Source of the DNA: Desulfobacteraceae bacterium
GTDB taxonomy: Bacteria; Desulfobacterota; Desulfobacteria; Desulfobacterales; Desulfosalsimonadaceae
Direction: 5' to 3'
NCBI GenBank assembly: GCA_021737045.1
Contig: JAIPES010000024.1
Location: 1 to 32,307 of the forward strand
DNA: 32,307 bases
Positions 16,311-24,052 of this stretch are shown here, piece after piece. Under the pieces are notes generated by a model. It saw nothing but the letters and a program-made list of their open reading frames with translations, searched no databases and was not told where the DNA came from. The number at the start of each line of letters is the position of its first letter. The stretch's first letter is position 1. Position numbers and translations under genes: made by a program.

Positions 16311-18007
16311 TGGGTCCTCTCACCGCTTAAGCCGTCGGTCACGGTCAGGCGGGTGTAGCTGTTGATGGCTGCGTATTCAGCGAAAAACCGGTCCAGAACC
16401 GCGGAAAACAAGACAAAATCTCCTTTGGAGGCAAAGTTTGCCGCATTCATTTTGATTTCAATCTCAAAGCCCCGGATCACGCCCCCCCGGATCACCCGGT
16501 TGCCCGGCCTGCAGGAAACTTCACTGATGGCCTGAATGCGCTTGAGATTGGCCTGCACCACGCTTTGGTCCTGCATGGCGGCAAACACGTATAAGCGAAG
16601 CAGTGTCTGCAGGCTGTCGGCTTCCATGATGGAAAGCAGGTTCACGGACAGATGCGACAGCAGATTCCACAGCAGGTTGCGGTCCAGCGGCGGGTGGGCC
16701 ATTTTGGTCGGGTAACCGATGTTTTTAAACGTGCACAGCTCCGGAGAAGTACTGGTGGCCCTGCAGATATCTCCGGCCTGGAGCGCGGCCGGCCGGTCCC
16801 CGTTGGTGCAAAGCAGGTCAATGGACAATGTCTCCGGCCGGACCCGGTTTTCTTCCGGATAACCCACGCCGATAAACATTTCCGGGGCCCTGGCGTGGAT
16901 GGAAATGCGCCTGCGGATAAAATAACTCCCCCGGTCTCCGTCGGCTTCCCGGAAATGCTCAAACGGCGCATATTCGCGTTTTTGCACGGTTCCCTGGACA
17001 ATTCCGGTGACCTTTTCCACGGAAAATACGCTGTAGTGATGCCGGTCCTTGCCTGCGGGGATGATCCGGTATTCGCTGTTCCGGTGATCCAGGGAGATGG
17101 GCACGGCGTCATGGGCAAACAGATTGACCGCGGGCACGACAAACAGGGCAAACCGCTCAGCCTTCAAGTCCCTGGGGATTTCGGTATGGCGCTCCAGTTC
17201 GAACTCCACTGCAAACCGGTCCCCCGAGCCCCGATCCTGCCAGTTCTCCCAGCCGTACAAATCGAAAAACAGAAACTGCTCCGGGAGGATAAAGTATTCC
17301 TGCAGCAGGCGGAAAACCGACAGGGACTGGCCCGGATACGGCACCAGCGCGGTTTGATCCTCTGTTATGGCGTTTTTCAGATGATCCCGGCCTGAAAACG
17401 TGACCGGCCGGCCGTCTCTTTCTGGCACAAAGCGGATATTGACCGTATGCCGGTCGAGCAGGGCATAAAGATCCGCAGCTTCCCCGATGGCCCCGGGCAG
17501 GTGCAGCCGGAGCTTTTCAGGCTGCCACTGGTCAAGGGTCAGTCCCGAGAGCCGAAAGTGGATCCGCAGTACCGGATTCTGCCCGATTTTTTCCTCCTGG
17601 TCCACGGCAGTGATCCGCAGGGGGTGGATCTCTATGTCCCCGCAGGTCCGGAACCGGCAGGGCTGATCTTTTACCGGCACAGAGTCTATTTCGGTTTGCG
17701 CGGGGATGGTAAAGCTTTGCATCAGGCCGGCTTTGGGTTCAAAGGCCATCATGACCGCTGCGGGAATCGGCTGGAGGTAATGGGGAAACACCAGCTGCAT
17801 CAGCCCCTGGATGATTTCCGGGAAATCGTCGTCAAGCTTTTCCCTGAGCATGCCGGTCATAAAGGCTGTGGCCTCAAGCAGCCGCTCCACATCCGGGTCC
17901 TGGGACGTGCCGGTGAGCATCGGCGCAAGGGCGGGATGGGCCCGGGCAAATTCAACCGCCAGCTCCCGCAGATGCTGCAGTTCCTCCTGGTAGTATTTCT
18001 GGGTCAT
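16274..18007 (-). CDS. tssF: TssF (ImpG/VasA) baseplate protein
   Basis: A 577-aa protein of normal TssF length. It begins YYQEELQHLRELAVEFARAH, the family's N-terminal signature, followed by DPDVERLLEATAFMTG and a PHYLQPIPA segment. Later come IFVG-type beta strands and a C-terminal GVIRGFEIEIKMN. It is a component of the T6SS baseplate wedge, acting with TssG and TssK. The ATG follows GAAAGG. It lies after tssE with a 47-bp gap, and its 3' end overlaps tssG. Confidence 0.96.
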   Translation of the reverse strand: MTQKYYQEELQHLRELAVEFARAHPALAPMLTGTSQDPDVERLLEATAFMTGMLREKLDDDFPEIIQGLMQLVFPHYLQPIPAAVMMAFEPKAGLMQSFTIPAQTEIDSVPVKDQPCRFRTCGDIEIHPLRITAVDQEEKIGQNPVLRIHFRLSGLTLDQWQPEKLRLHLPGAIGEAADLYALLDRHTVNIRFVPERDGRPVTFSGRDHLKNAITEDQTALVPYPGQSLSVFRLLQEYFILPEQFLFFDLYGWENWQDRGSGDRFAVEFELERHTEIPRDLKAERFALFVVPAVNLFAHDAVPISLDHRNSEYRIIPAGKDRHHYSVFSVEKVTGIVQGTVQKREYAPFEHFREADGDRGSYFIRRRISIHARAPEMFIGVGYPEENRVRPETLSIDLLCTNGDRPAALQAGDICRATSTSPELCTFKNIGYPTKMAHPPLDRNLLWNLLSHLSVNLLSIMEADSLQTLLRLYVFAAMQDQSVVQANLKRIQAISEVSCRPGNRVIRGGVIRGFEIEIKMNAANFASKGDFVLFSAVLDRFFAEYAAINSYTRLTVTDGLSGERTQWPIRIGKTRIH

Positions 18008-18054
18008 AAAACCTTTCAGCCTGTTGGTATAAACGCTTTTCAGAGCCCGGCAAG

Positions 18055-18468
18055 TCAGATCAGATCGATTTTTCCTTCCGGATCCACCACGGTTTCAAAG
18101 GAGATGTCCATGTCCGAACCGGGCAGCCGGAGTTTGCCCTCGATCTTGAACTTGAGTTTCAACACCTTGTCATCCCTGGGCAGCACTTCGATTCGGGTCC
18201 GGGTCAGCCGGGGCTCGTATTTCTCCAGGACGGTCTCGATGTGGCCGGAGAGCTGCTCATAGGTCATGTCGTCAAAGGAGCGGATCATGTTGGTGAAATC
18301 CGGCAGCCCCAGGTCCTCTGCGATCATGGCGCTGCCCTGGCGGGTGTTGAGCAGGGCCTTTAAATGCCCGAGAACGGATGCCAGAATCAGTTCCGCATTC
18401 CATACCCCCCTGCGGTCCGGGTCCTGTTCATATGCGCGCAGCCGCTCAAGCAGCCTGAGACCTTCCAT
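18055..18468 (-). CDS. tssE: TssE (gp25-like) baseplate protein
   Basis: A 137-aa gp25/lysozyme-like baseplate protein. It starts LLERLRAYEQDP and contains LILASVLGHLKALLNTRQGSA, GLPDFTNMI and YEPRLTRTRIEVLP. This last stretch is the EPRL motif typical of TssE and phage gp25, used in sheath polymerisation. The frame is open further upstream (to 18702), but that part crosses the hairpin between hcp and tssE and has no family similarity. The ATG at 18468 has AAAGG 9 bases upstream and marks the usual TssE beginning. Confidence 0.94.
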   Translation of the reverse strand: MEGLRLLERLRAYEQDPDRRGVWNAELILASVLGHLKALLNTRQGSAMIAEDLGLPDFTNMIRSFDDMTYEQLSGHIETVLEKYEPRLTRTRIEVLPRDDKVLKLKFKIEGKLRLPGSDMDISFETVVDPEGKIDLI

Positions 18469-18521
18469 GCCGGTCGACCTTTCTTGTTTCCGATTTGAGC
18501 GTTTCAGCAAAAAAACGACAT

Positions 18522-18553
18522 CGCAGGGGCGAACACACAGGTTCGCCCCTGCG
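18522..18553. repeat. Extragenic palindrome (REP-like hairpin) between hcp and tssE
   Basis: CGCAGGGGCGAAC (18522-18534) and GTTCGCCCCTGCG (18541-18553) are a perfect 13-bp inverted repeat with a 6-base loop. There is no T tract on either side, so it is not a classic intrinsic terminator. It sits in a 133-bp gap just after hcp. It may act as an attenuator or RNA stabiliser that raises hcp over downstream genes, or be a REP-like repeat family; only one copy is visible here. Confidence 0.8.
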
Positions 18554-18601
18554 GAGATCCCCTCATTGATTTTTGATTTCTTCCGGCTTCTGACCTCCGG
18601 C

Positions 18602-19090
18602 TTATGCCTTGGGCGCTTTCCAGTCGTCTTCTGACTCAATGCCGTCGGGCTCATAGGTCCATATGATCTTGCCGTAAGTGAACTGCAAAACTTCCATGTC
18701 ATGGTAGGGCTTGTTTTCCGCCAGAAATGTCATGGGCTTATAGGCTTGTGTGGATACCAGGATGGCGCCTTCGAGCTTTGTGGTGAAATAGTGCTCTTCC
18801 TGGCCCTTGTCGTTGATCCGGTAATACTGGATCTCCACCGTTTTGAACTGCTCGCCGGTGCAGCAGGCCTGGTAGAGTTTCGGGGTGGCCTTGTCAAAAT
18901 GCTTGGTCACCTTCAGGGGATGGTGGATCCGCTGGCCCGTGGGCATGCCGGTATGCGTATCCTTGGGAATTTCGATCTCGTGATCAATGGCATAGAGCAG
19001 AATCATGTCTTCCCGCCCGCCCTGGCTGCAGTCACCGTCGATTTTGCCCTGATTGTTGCCCTCCAGGGTCATGTAACTTGTCATTGCCAT
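18602..19090 (-). CDS. hcp: Hcp (TssD) tail tube protein
   Basis: A 162-aa Hcp. It opens with YMTLEGNNQGKIDGDCSQGG and follows with HEIEIP, the HHPLKVTKHFDKATPKLYQA block and the QYYRIN/HYFTTKLEGA strands, all typical of Hcp. Hcp hexamers stack into the tube inside the TssBC sheath and are ejected; they can also carry small effectors in the lumen. The ATG follows AAGGAG. It lies 51 bp after tssC. The downstream palindrome may help set its high expression. Confidence 0.96.
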   Translation of the reverse strand: MAMTSYMTLEGNNQGKIDGDCSQGGREDMILLYAIDHEIEIPKDTHTGMPTGQRIHHPLKVTKHFDKATPKLYQACCTGEQFKTVEIQYYRINDKGQEEHYFTTKLEGAILVSTQAYKPMTFLAENKPYHDMEVLQFTYGKIIWTYEPDGIESEDDWKAPKA

Positions 19091-19141
19091 AATGCTTTCT
19101 CCTTGGTTCTGATAAAAAGGTTATCGGTTTACGGGCAGGCC

Positions 19142-20626
19142 TTATTCCTTGTCGAGCTTGCCCACCAGCGAAAGCGTAAAGCTGGCGCCCATGTATTTGA
19201 AGTGGGGCATCACCTTCATCGAAACAGTATACCAGCCCGGGTCGCCGGCCACGTCTTCGACGCTGATCTGGGCCCGGCGCAGGGGGCGGCGGGAACGAAC
19301 CCCGGCCGCGGGGCTTTCCTGGTCGGCCACGTACTGGCGGATCCACTTGTTGAGCTCGTCTTCCAGGTCCCCGCGCTGTTTCCATGTACCGATGTTTTCG
19401 CGCTGGATAACCTTGATGTAATGCGACAGTCGGTTGATGACAAACATATAGGGAAGCTGCATGCCCAGCTTGTAGTTGGTCTCGGCTTCCTTTCCCTCGG
19501 GGCTGTTGCCGAAGGACTTGGCCTTCTGGCAGGAATTGGCCGAGAAAAAAGAAGCATTGTTGCTGCCTTTGCGCATGGTCAGCCCGATAAAGCCCTCTTC
19601 TGCCAGTTCGTATTCCCGCCGCTCGGACAACAGCACCTGGGTGGGGATCTTGCTTTGAATCGCGCCCATGGACTCATAGTTGTATACCGGCAGATCATCC
19701 ACGGACCCGCCGCCCTGGGGGCCGATGACATTGGCGCACCAGCGGTACTTGGCAAAGCTGTCGGTCAGCCGGGAGGCAAAGGCAAAGGCCGTGTTGCCCC
19801 AGAGAAAACTGGAACTCCCGCCGGAGACGTCTTCTTTGAAGTTAAAGGATTTGGCCGGTACCGTGTCTTCGCCGTAGGGCAGGCGGAGCAGAAACTTGGG
19901 CAGGGTGAGTCCCACGTAGCGGGCATCCTCGGATTCCCTGAAGGCTCTCCACTTGGCGTACTGGGGCCCTTCAAAAAGCGAGGCGACATCCTTGAGATTG
20001 GGCAGTTCCTCAAAGGATTCAATGCCGAAAAACGAAGGACCGGCCGCGGCAATAAAGGGGGCGTGTGACATGGCCGAGACACTGGCGATATTCTGCAGCA
20101 GCTTCATGTCCTGGGGCCCGGGCCCGAAATCGTAGTTGCCGATAATGGCGCCATAGGGCTCGCCGCCGAACTGCCCGTATTCCTTGGTGTAAACGGTTTG
20201 GTAGAGGCCGGACTGGGGAATCTCCGGGGCGTCTTCAAAGTCGTCGAGCAGGTCCTGCTTGCTGGCATTTAAAATCGAGACTTTGATGTTTTCCCGAAAA
20301 TCCGTGTTGTCCACCAGGTATTTGAGCGAGCGCCAGGCCGATTCCAGTTTCTGGAATTCCTCGTGATGGAGGATCTCGTTGACCTGGGCGGAGAGTTTCT
20401 GATCCAGGTCCGCGATCATTTCATCCACGATGGCTTTGCTGATCTTCTCACCCTCGCGCTCAGGCTTGAGCATCTCGTCAATAAAGGCCTGAACCCCGGT
20501 CCGGGTAATGGAGTAGGATTCGTCGGAAGGCGAAATCTTTGTTGCCCCGAGGATTTCATCGAGCAGTGAGGCCTCCTGACCCGACGCCTCCTGGTCTTGC
20601 TGCTGTTCCTTTTTTTCTTCAGCCAT
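19142..20626 (-). CDS. tssC: TssC (VipB/EvpB) sheath large subunit
   Basis: A 494-aa sheath protein of normal length. Signatures include KLESAWRSLKYLVDNTDF, GEPYGAIIGNYDFGPGPQD, AHAPFIAAA-type MSHAPFIAAAGPSFFG, FLLRLPYG and FLWGNTAFAF. With TssB it forms the contractile sheath around Hcp. The ATG has AAGGAGCACATC upstream. tssB ends only 10 bp before, the usual tssB-tssC pairing. The N-terminus is Gln/Glu-rich. Confidence 0.98.
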   Translation of the reverse strand: MAEEKKEQQQDQEASGQEASLLDEILGATKISPSDESYSITRTGVQAFIDEMLKPEREGEKISKAIVDEMIADLDQKLSAQVNEILHHEEFQKLESAWRSLKYLVDNTDFRENIKVSILNASKQDLLDDFEDAPEIPQSGLYQTVYTKEYGQFGGEPYGAIIGNYDFGPGPQDMKLLQNIASVSAMSHAPFIAAAGPSFFGIESFEELPNLKDVASLFEGPQYAKWRAFRESEDARYVGLTLPKFLLRLPYGEDTVPAKSFNFKEDVSGGSSSFLWGNTAFAFASRLTDSFAKYRWCANVIGPQGGGSVDDLPVYNYESMGAIQSKIPTQVLLSERREYELAEEGFIGLTMRKGSNNASFFSANSCQKAKSFGNSPEGKEAETNYKLGMQLPYMFVINRLSHYIKVIQRENIGTWKQRGDLEDELNKWIRQYVADQESPAAGVRSRRPLRRAQISVEDVAGDPGWYTVSMKVMPHFKYMGASFTLSLVGKLDKE

Positions 20627-20636
20627 GATGTGCTCC

Positions 20637-21137
20637 TTATTCTTCTAATCCGAGTTCTTTGAGCAGGCGCTGCCGGGTGCCATCGTCTGCAACGATTTCC
20701 TGGAGTTTTTTGCGAAACGCCGGGGTGTTGCCCAGCGGGCCCTTCAACGCGGTCAGCGCTTCGCGCAGCTGCTTGAGCTGGGCCAGTTCCGGGACCTTTT
20801 CAACGATTTGATCCGGGTCAAAGTCCTTGATGCTTTCAAATTTCATGTTCACGGCCATTTCCCCGCCTTCTTCGGCATCGCCGCCTTCTTTGGCCAGTTT
20901 GTTGGGCACGCCGAAGGTCAGCTCCAGATTCTGGGCCTTTAACACCTCGTTGAAATTGTTTTTGTCCACATTGATGGGTTCGCGGTCCTCGAGCATCCGG
21001 TCGTCTTCTTTTGAGGTGAAATCGCCCATCACCATGACCTTCAGCGGCAGCTCCACTTCTTCCTTTGCATCCCCGGTTGCCGACTTGTAGGTGATGTTGA
21101 CACGTTCCTTGGGGGCCACGGATCCTTCTTTTGCCAT
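20637..21137 (-). CDS. tssB: TssB (VipA) sheath small subunit
   Basis: A 166-aa protein. It has the early KERVNITYKSATGD block, LPLKVMVMGDFT and the acidic loop, then EGGEMAVNMKFESIKDFDPD and a C-terminal KLQEIVADDGTR helix. All are standard TssB features. It pairs with TssC to form the contractile sheath. The ATG follows GGAGGGAGT. It is preceded by a 375-bp gap carrying palindromic repeat copy 1, so a separate promoter for tssB onward is possible although no clear one is visible. Confidence 0.97.
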   Translation of the reverse strand: MAKEGSVAPKERVNITYKSATGDAKEEVELPLKVMVMGDFTSKEDDRMLEDREPINVDKNNFNEVLKAQNLELTFGVPNKLAKEGGDAEEGGEMAVNMKFESIKDFDPDQIVEKVPELAQLKQLREALTALKGPLGNTPAFRKKLQEIVADDGTRQRLLKELGLEE

Positions 21138-21172
21138 AATACTCCCTCCCTTATGTTATGTTGGATAAGCTT

Positions 21173-21297
21173 GATGGTGCCGTAAAAAGTCCAATATCTG
21201 CGTTACGCGCAATTTCTCAGAATTTCACGTACGGATAACTACGCTGCATTCTTCGAAATTGCGCAAGCCTTGATCTTGAACTTTTTACGGCACCATC
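21173..21297. repeat. Palindromic intergenic repeat, copy 1 (125 bp)
   Basis: This copy has perfect 18-bp terminal inverted repeats (GATGGTGCCGTAAAAAGT and ACTTTTTACGGCACCATC) and an inner complementary pair (GCGCAATTTC and GAAATTGCGC), so the whole element can fold into a long hairpin. It differs from copies 2 and 3 at 4 positions each by my count. It has no coding capacity. Confidence 0.9.
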
Positions 21298-21322
21298 TGA
21301 AATCAGACTTCTAAGTAACTTC

Positions 21323-21357
21323 GTTCAAGGTTCAAAGTTCAAAGTTCAAGGTTCAAA
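21323..21357 (+). repeat. Heptamer tandem array, five GTTCAAR units
   Basis: Five consecutive 7-bp units (GTTCAAG, GTTCAAA, GTTCAAA, GTTCAAG, GTTCAAA) follow repeat copy 1 directly. It is a short microsatellite-like array in non-coding DNA upstream of tssB on the minus strand; its function, if any, is unknown. Confidence 0.85.
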
Positions 21358-21512
21358 ATAATAAAATCAAAGCTTTTAAGCATGCGGCAAAAAGTTATTT
21401 GCAGTGTTCGGTCCTGGGCTTCCTTCCTGCAACAACAGCGGACGCGGTAAAAAGCTTTTTACAGTGCCATCAAGCTTTTGTCATGCTTTGTTTCCTATGT
21501 TGACAAGTGCGG

Positions 21513-23234
21513 TCAAATGCCGGAAATCTTGAATGCCGCTGCCGGATTGATCCGCGCGATCCGGTCAAACACCGCCCCGGCCCGGTCCCGGAGCGCCTCT
21601 CTGGCGCAGTCCCTGAACCCGGCATAAACCAGCTCAAGCCCCTGCAGGGCAAGTCCGGGCTCCCAGGACTCTATACCGTGGGCGTCAATCTCGGCCTCCA
21701 GGGCTTCGAGCTGGGGCAGTGCCAGTTCCGCCCTGCCGGCATTGATCAGCACCCGGCACAGGCTGATGCGGAACAAGAGGGCATCCCGGCCCGAACTGCA
21801 GGATTCCAGGTGCTCCTGGAGCAGCTCCACGGCCGCGATCACTTTTTTGTTTTTCACCAGTTGTCCGGCTTCGTCCTCTACTTCCGCGTGCCGGCTGCCG
21901 GTTTCCGGCCCGGACTGTCCTGTGGAGCCGGAAAACACCGCCTGTTGGGCGGCATCCGCGCCGGTAATCGAATTGAGCCATTGCCGGGTCTGGCTGTCGC
22001 AAAACGGGGTGCCGTCTGAAAAGGCCAGGTTTTCCAGGCCGGGCAGCCTTTTGACAAACATGGCCGTCTCCCGGCAGATCATGTCCCGGGCCGGTTCATA
22101 TTTTTCGCCAAGGGCTTCCAGGCCCCGGGCGGCCAAACGGTTTAAATCCAGCCAGAACAGACGCTCCCGGAGGCCGGATTCGGCGGCGGCCACAGCGTTT
22201 TGACAGTCCCCGGCCGCAAGCTGATCTTCCAGTGCGCTTTTGACCGCCGGGTCCGGCGGCGGCAGGGGGGTCTTGTTGTCCTCCTGGACAATGGGCAGCG
22301 CGTCAACGGTCAGCCAGGCGTAAATCCGGTTTAACCGGTAAGCCATGGGGTCGGCGTCATTGATTTTGATATAATACCGGGCCAGCCGGCCCAGCGTGTC
22401 CAGGGATGCGTTCAGGGCCTTTTTTGCGTCCCTGTCGGATTCCGGAGCCTGGGTCATTGTCGGGGCAGCCGGCGGTGCGGGCGCTGGTTCTGCAGGCTTC
22501 GGAGCCTTTTGTCGGGCTTGTTTTTCTTCAGGCGGCCCCCCGGCATCCCGGGCCTTTTCTTTTGCCGCTTCCTGATCGGTGTCGCCCCCATTGGCTTCGG
22601 CCCCGGCGGTTTGGGGTTGCGCTTCGGCTTCGGCTTCGGCCTCGATTTCGCGTTCGGGTTCAGGTTCAGGTTCAGGTTCAGGCTCGGGCTGCCGGGCCTC
22701 TACCGGAATTTTATCCACATGCTGAATTAACGGGCGCAGCATCGGGGCGTCGTCTGATTTTTCAGCAAGCAGGCCGTCGAGATCCGACAGGGTCTGTTTG
22801 ATATCCTCAACAGCCTGGGCGGGCTGGGCCGGGGACTCATAATTTTTGATAAATTTTTCCGCGCGGTCATACCACCATTTCAGGGCGTTGATGCGGCCTT
22901 TTTTGCGCTTTTTGGGCGGAAACAGGGTATCCCAGTAATTTTCCACGAGGTCTTTTAGCACCTGAGTGCCTTGCTGCAACCCTTCGAACTGCCGGGTTTT
23001 GATCAGGGCCTCGGCCATGTAAGCGGCTACAAGAAGGTTCTTGGATTTTTCAGCCAGAAGCACGGAGCCCAGCTCAAGCACCCGGTCCCAGTCCACCTGT
23101 CCGGCCTGGGATGAGACAACAGAGAGTTTGTCGATTTCATTCTGAAGTTCTTCAAACTCCGGCAGATAGGTGGTGTCCTCGCCTGTCGGGGCGTCTTGAC
23201 GGATCGGGGTTTTTCCCAGGGATACGATGTCCAT
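21513..23234 (-). CDS. tssA: TssA (ImpA N-terminal domain) tail assembly protein
   Basis: A 573-aa TssA. The N-terminal ImpA_N domain holds the DNPTG-like PTGEDTTYLPEFEEL and the VENYWDTLFPPKKRKKGRINAL block. A low-complexity linker (EP and EA repeats, about residues 185-215, followed by Ala/Pro/Gln) separates it from a C-terminal helical domain of VasJ type (WLTVDALPIVQ, LDLNRLAARGLEALG). TssA primes and caps tail-tube/sheath polymerisation. A GTG at 23270 would add 12 residues, but there is no ribosome binding site; the ATG at 23234 begins MDIVSLGKTPI and is preferred, with only a weak AGAG upstream. Its 3' side faces repeat copy 1. Confidence 0.93.
   Translation of the reverse strand: MDIVSLGKTPIRQDAPTGEDTTYLPEFEELQNEIDKLSVVSSQAGQVDWDRVLELGSVLLAEKSKNLLVAAYMAEALIKTRQFEGLQQGTQVLKDLVENYWDTLFPPKKRKKGRINALKWWYDRAEKFIKNYESPAQPAQAVEDIKQTLSDLDGLLAEKSDDAPMLRPLIQHVDKIPVEARQPEPEPEPEPEPEREIEAEAEAEAQPQTAGAEANGGDTDQEAAKEKARDAGGPPEEKQARQKAPKPAEPAPAPPAAPTMTQAPESDRDAKKALNASLDTLGRLARYYIKINDADPMAYRLNRIYAWLTVDALPIVQEDNKTPLPPPDPAVKSALEDQLAAGDCQNAVAAAESGLRERLFWLDLNRLAARGLEALGEKYEPARDMICRETAMFVKRLPGLENLAFSDGTPFCDSQTRQWLNSITGADAAQQAVFSGSTGQSGPETGSRHAEVEDEAGQLVKNKKVIAAVELLQEHLESCSSGRDALLFRISLCRVLINAGRAELALPQLEALEAEIDAHGIESWEPGLALQGLELVYAGFRDCAREALRDRAGAVFDRIARINPAAAFKISGI
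22621..22686. repeat. In-frame hexanucleotide arrays within tssA
   Basis: Three GCTTCG units plus GCCTCG (22621-22644) and four perfect GGTTCA units plus a degenerate GGCTCG (22657-22686) encode the Glu-Ala and Glu-Pro runs in the TssA linker. Unit length is a multiple of three, so copy-number changes would keep the frame. Confidence 0.8.
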
Positions 23235-23303
23235 GTCTGCTCTCTGCGACTGGTTTGTCAAAAAAAACACTTTTTTATGTTATCGGATGTTCCGCCTGAA
23301 AGT

Positions 23304-24044
23304 TTAATGATGCGTTTTGCCCATAGAAGCCTTTAAAAAATCCGCCGCCCCCAGGGGGCGGTAATACAGATACAGGGCCGTTCGCCCGCCCGTGTTTCGA
23401 ATAAACGCACTGCCCGGGCCCAGGTCCACGGCTTCCCGGATTGCGGTCATCCAGGAAAAAAGGACGTCTTTTTCACCACAGCCCGGCAGGCTGCCGGCTT
23501 CATCCGGAGAAAAGCAAAGCATTTTCTCCCGGATAAACCGGTTTTTCCCGGCCGCCAGGCTCTGCCGGACGGCTTTTCGGATGGCCGTCATGCCTGCCGG
23601 TTCGGCAAACACGGGCCGTATGTCAAAGTCCGGCTGCGGGATCGCGCCCAATGCGTTTTGAAAGTCACCAAAAGCATCAAAACCCTGTTCCAGAAAATCC
23701 GCCATGGCCTGCCACGGGGCCATGCAGGAAACGGGCAGCATCTGCCAGGCCTTCCGGGACCTTTTGGGCAGCACGCCTTTCATTGCGCACAAAACCGGAG
23801 CCGGCCGGCCTTCTGCATCGGCGCCGGGGGCAATGATCCCGCAGGCCAGGTGCGCGGCATTTGAGGGCATGACCCAAAAACAGGCGCTTGTCCCTGAATT
23901 TTTTTGAAATCCGGACCCCCCGGCACTTTGCCACCATTTGTCCAGCCATTGAACAAACGCGTAAACCATGGGCTCATCAGCATTGATCCGGATATAATCC
24001 TTAAATGACGGATGCTTGCCCCAGAATGAACGTGTCCATTGCAT
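23304..24044 (-). CDS. tagF: TagF type VI secretion-associated protein
   Basis: A 246-aa protein with the TagF (DUF2094) N-terminus FWGKHPSFKDYIRIN, the family's GKxPxxGDF-like block, then CFWVMPSNAA, CGIIAPGADAEGR and LCAMKG. In several bacteria TagF is a post-translational repressor or modulator of T6SS assembly, sometimes fused to the phosphatase PppA; here it is separate and no PppA exists in the window. It follows tssM by 8 bp and precedes tssA by about 69 bp. Confidence 0.9.
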   Translation of the reverse strand: MQWTRSFWGKHPSFKDYIRINADEPMVYAFVQWLDKWWQSAGGSGFQKNSGTSACFWVMPSNAAHLACGIIAPGADAEGRPAPVLCAMKGVLPKRSRKAWQMLPVSCMAPWQAMADFLEQGFDAFGDFQNALGAIPQPDFDIRPVFAEPAGMTAIRKAVRQSLAAGKNRFIREKMLCFSPDEAGSLPGCGEKDVLFSWMTAIREAVDLGPGSAFIRNTGGRTALYLYYRPLGAADFLKASMGKTHH

Positions 24045-24052
24045 TGGCGGCG

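Larger units (their letters stand above)
21167..21477. repeat. Composite repeat element between tssA and tssB with imperfect 23-bp inverted ends
   Basis: The 375-bp gap between tssB and tssA contains no gene. Its left end (21167-21189, AAGCTTGATGGTGCCG...) matches the reverse complement of its right end (21455-21477, ending CCATCAAGCTT) at about 20 of 23 positions. Inside lie palindromic repeat copy 1 (21173-21297) and a heptamer array (21323-21357). No transposase reading frame is present, so it resembles a MITE or a nested pair of repeats. Confidence 0.6.

Noticed and set aside
18469-18702. Upstream extension of tssE by 78 codons
   Set aside because: It crosses the hcp-tssE palindrome, overlaps the hcp end, and lacks TssE similarity; the ATG at 18468 has a ribosome binding site.
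18701-20068. A 455-codon plus-strand open frame opposite hcp and tssC
   Set aside because: It spans the antisense of two certain genes, has no family features and no suitable context.
21448-21461. TAAAAAGCTTTTTA palindrome as a separate terminator or attachment site
   Set aside because: It is the inner part of the right inverted end of the composite repeat and has no GC-rich stem.
21138-21512. Insertion sequence with transposase between tssA and tssB
   Set aside because: Inverted ends are present, but the 311-bp interior has no transposase reading frame, so it is listed as a repeat only.
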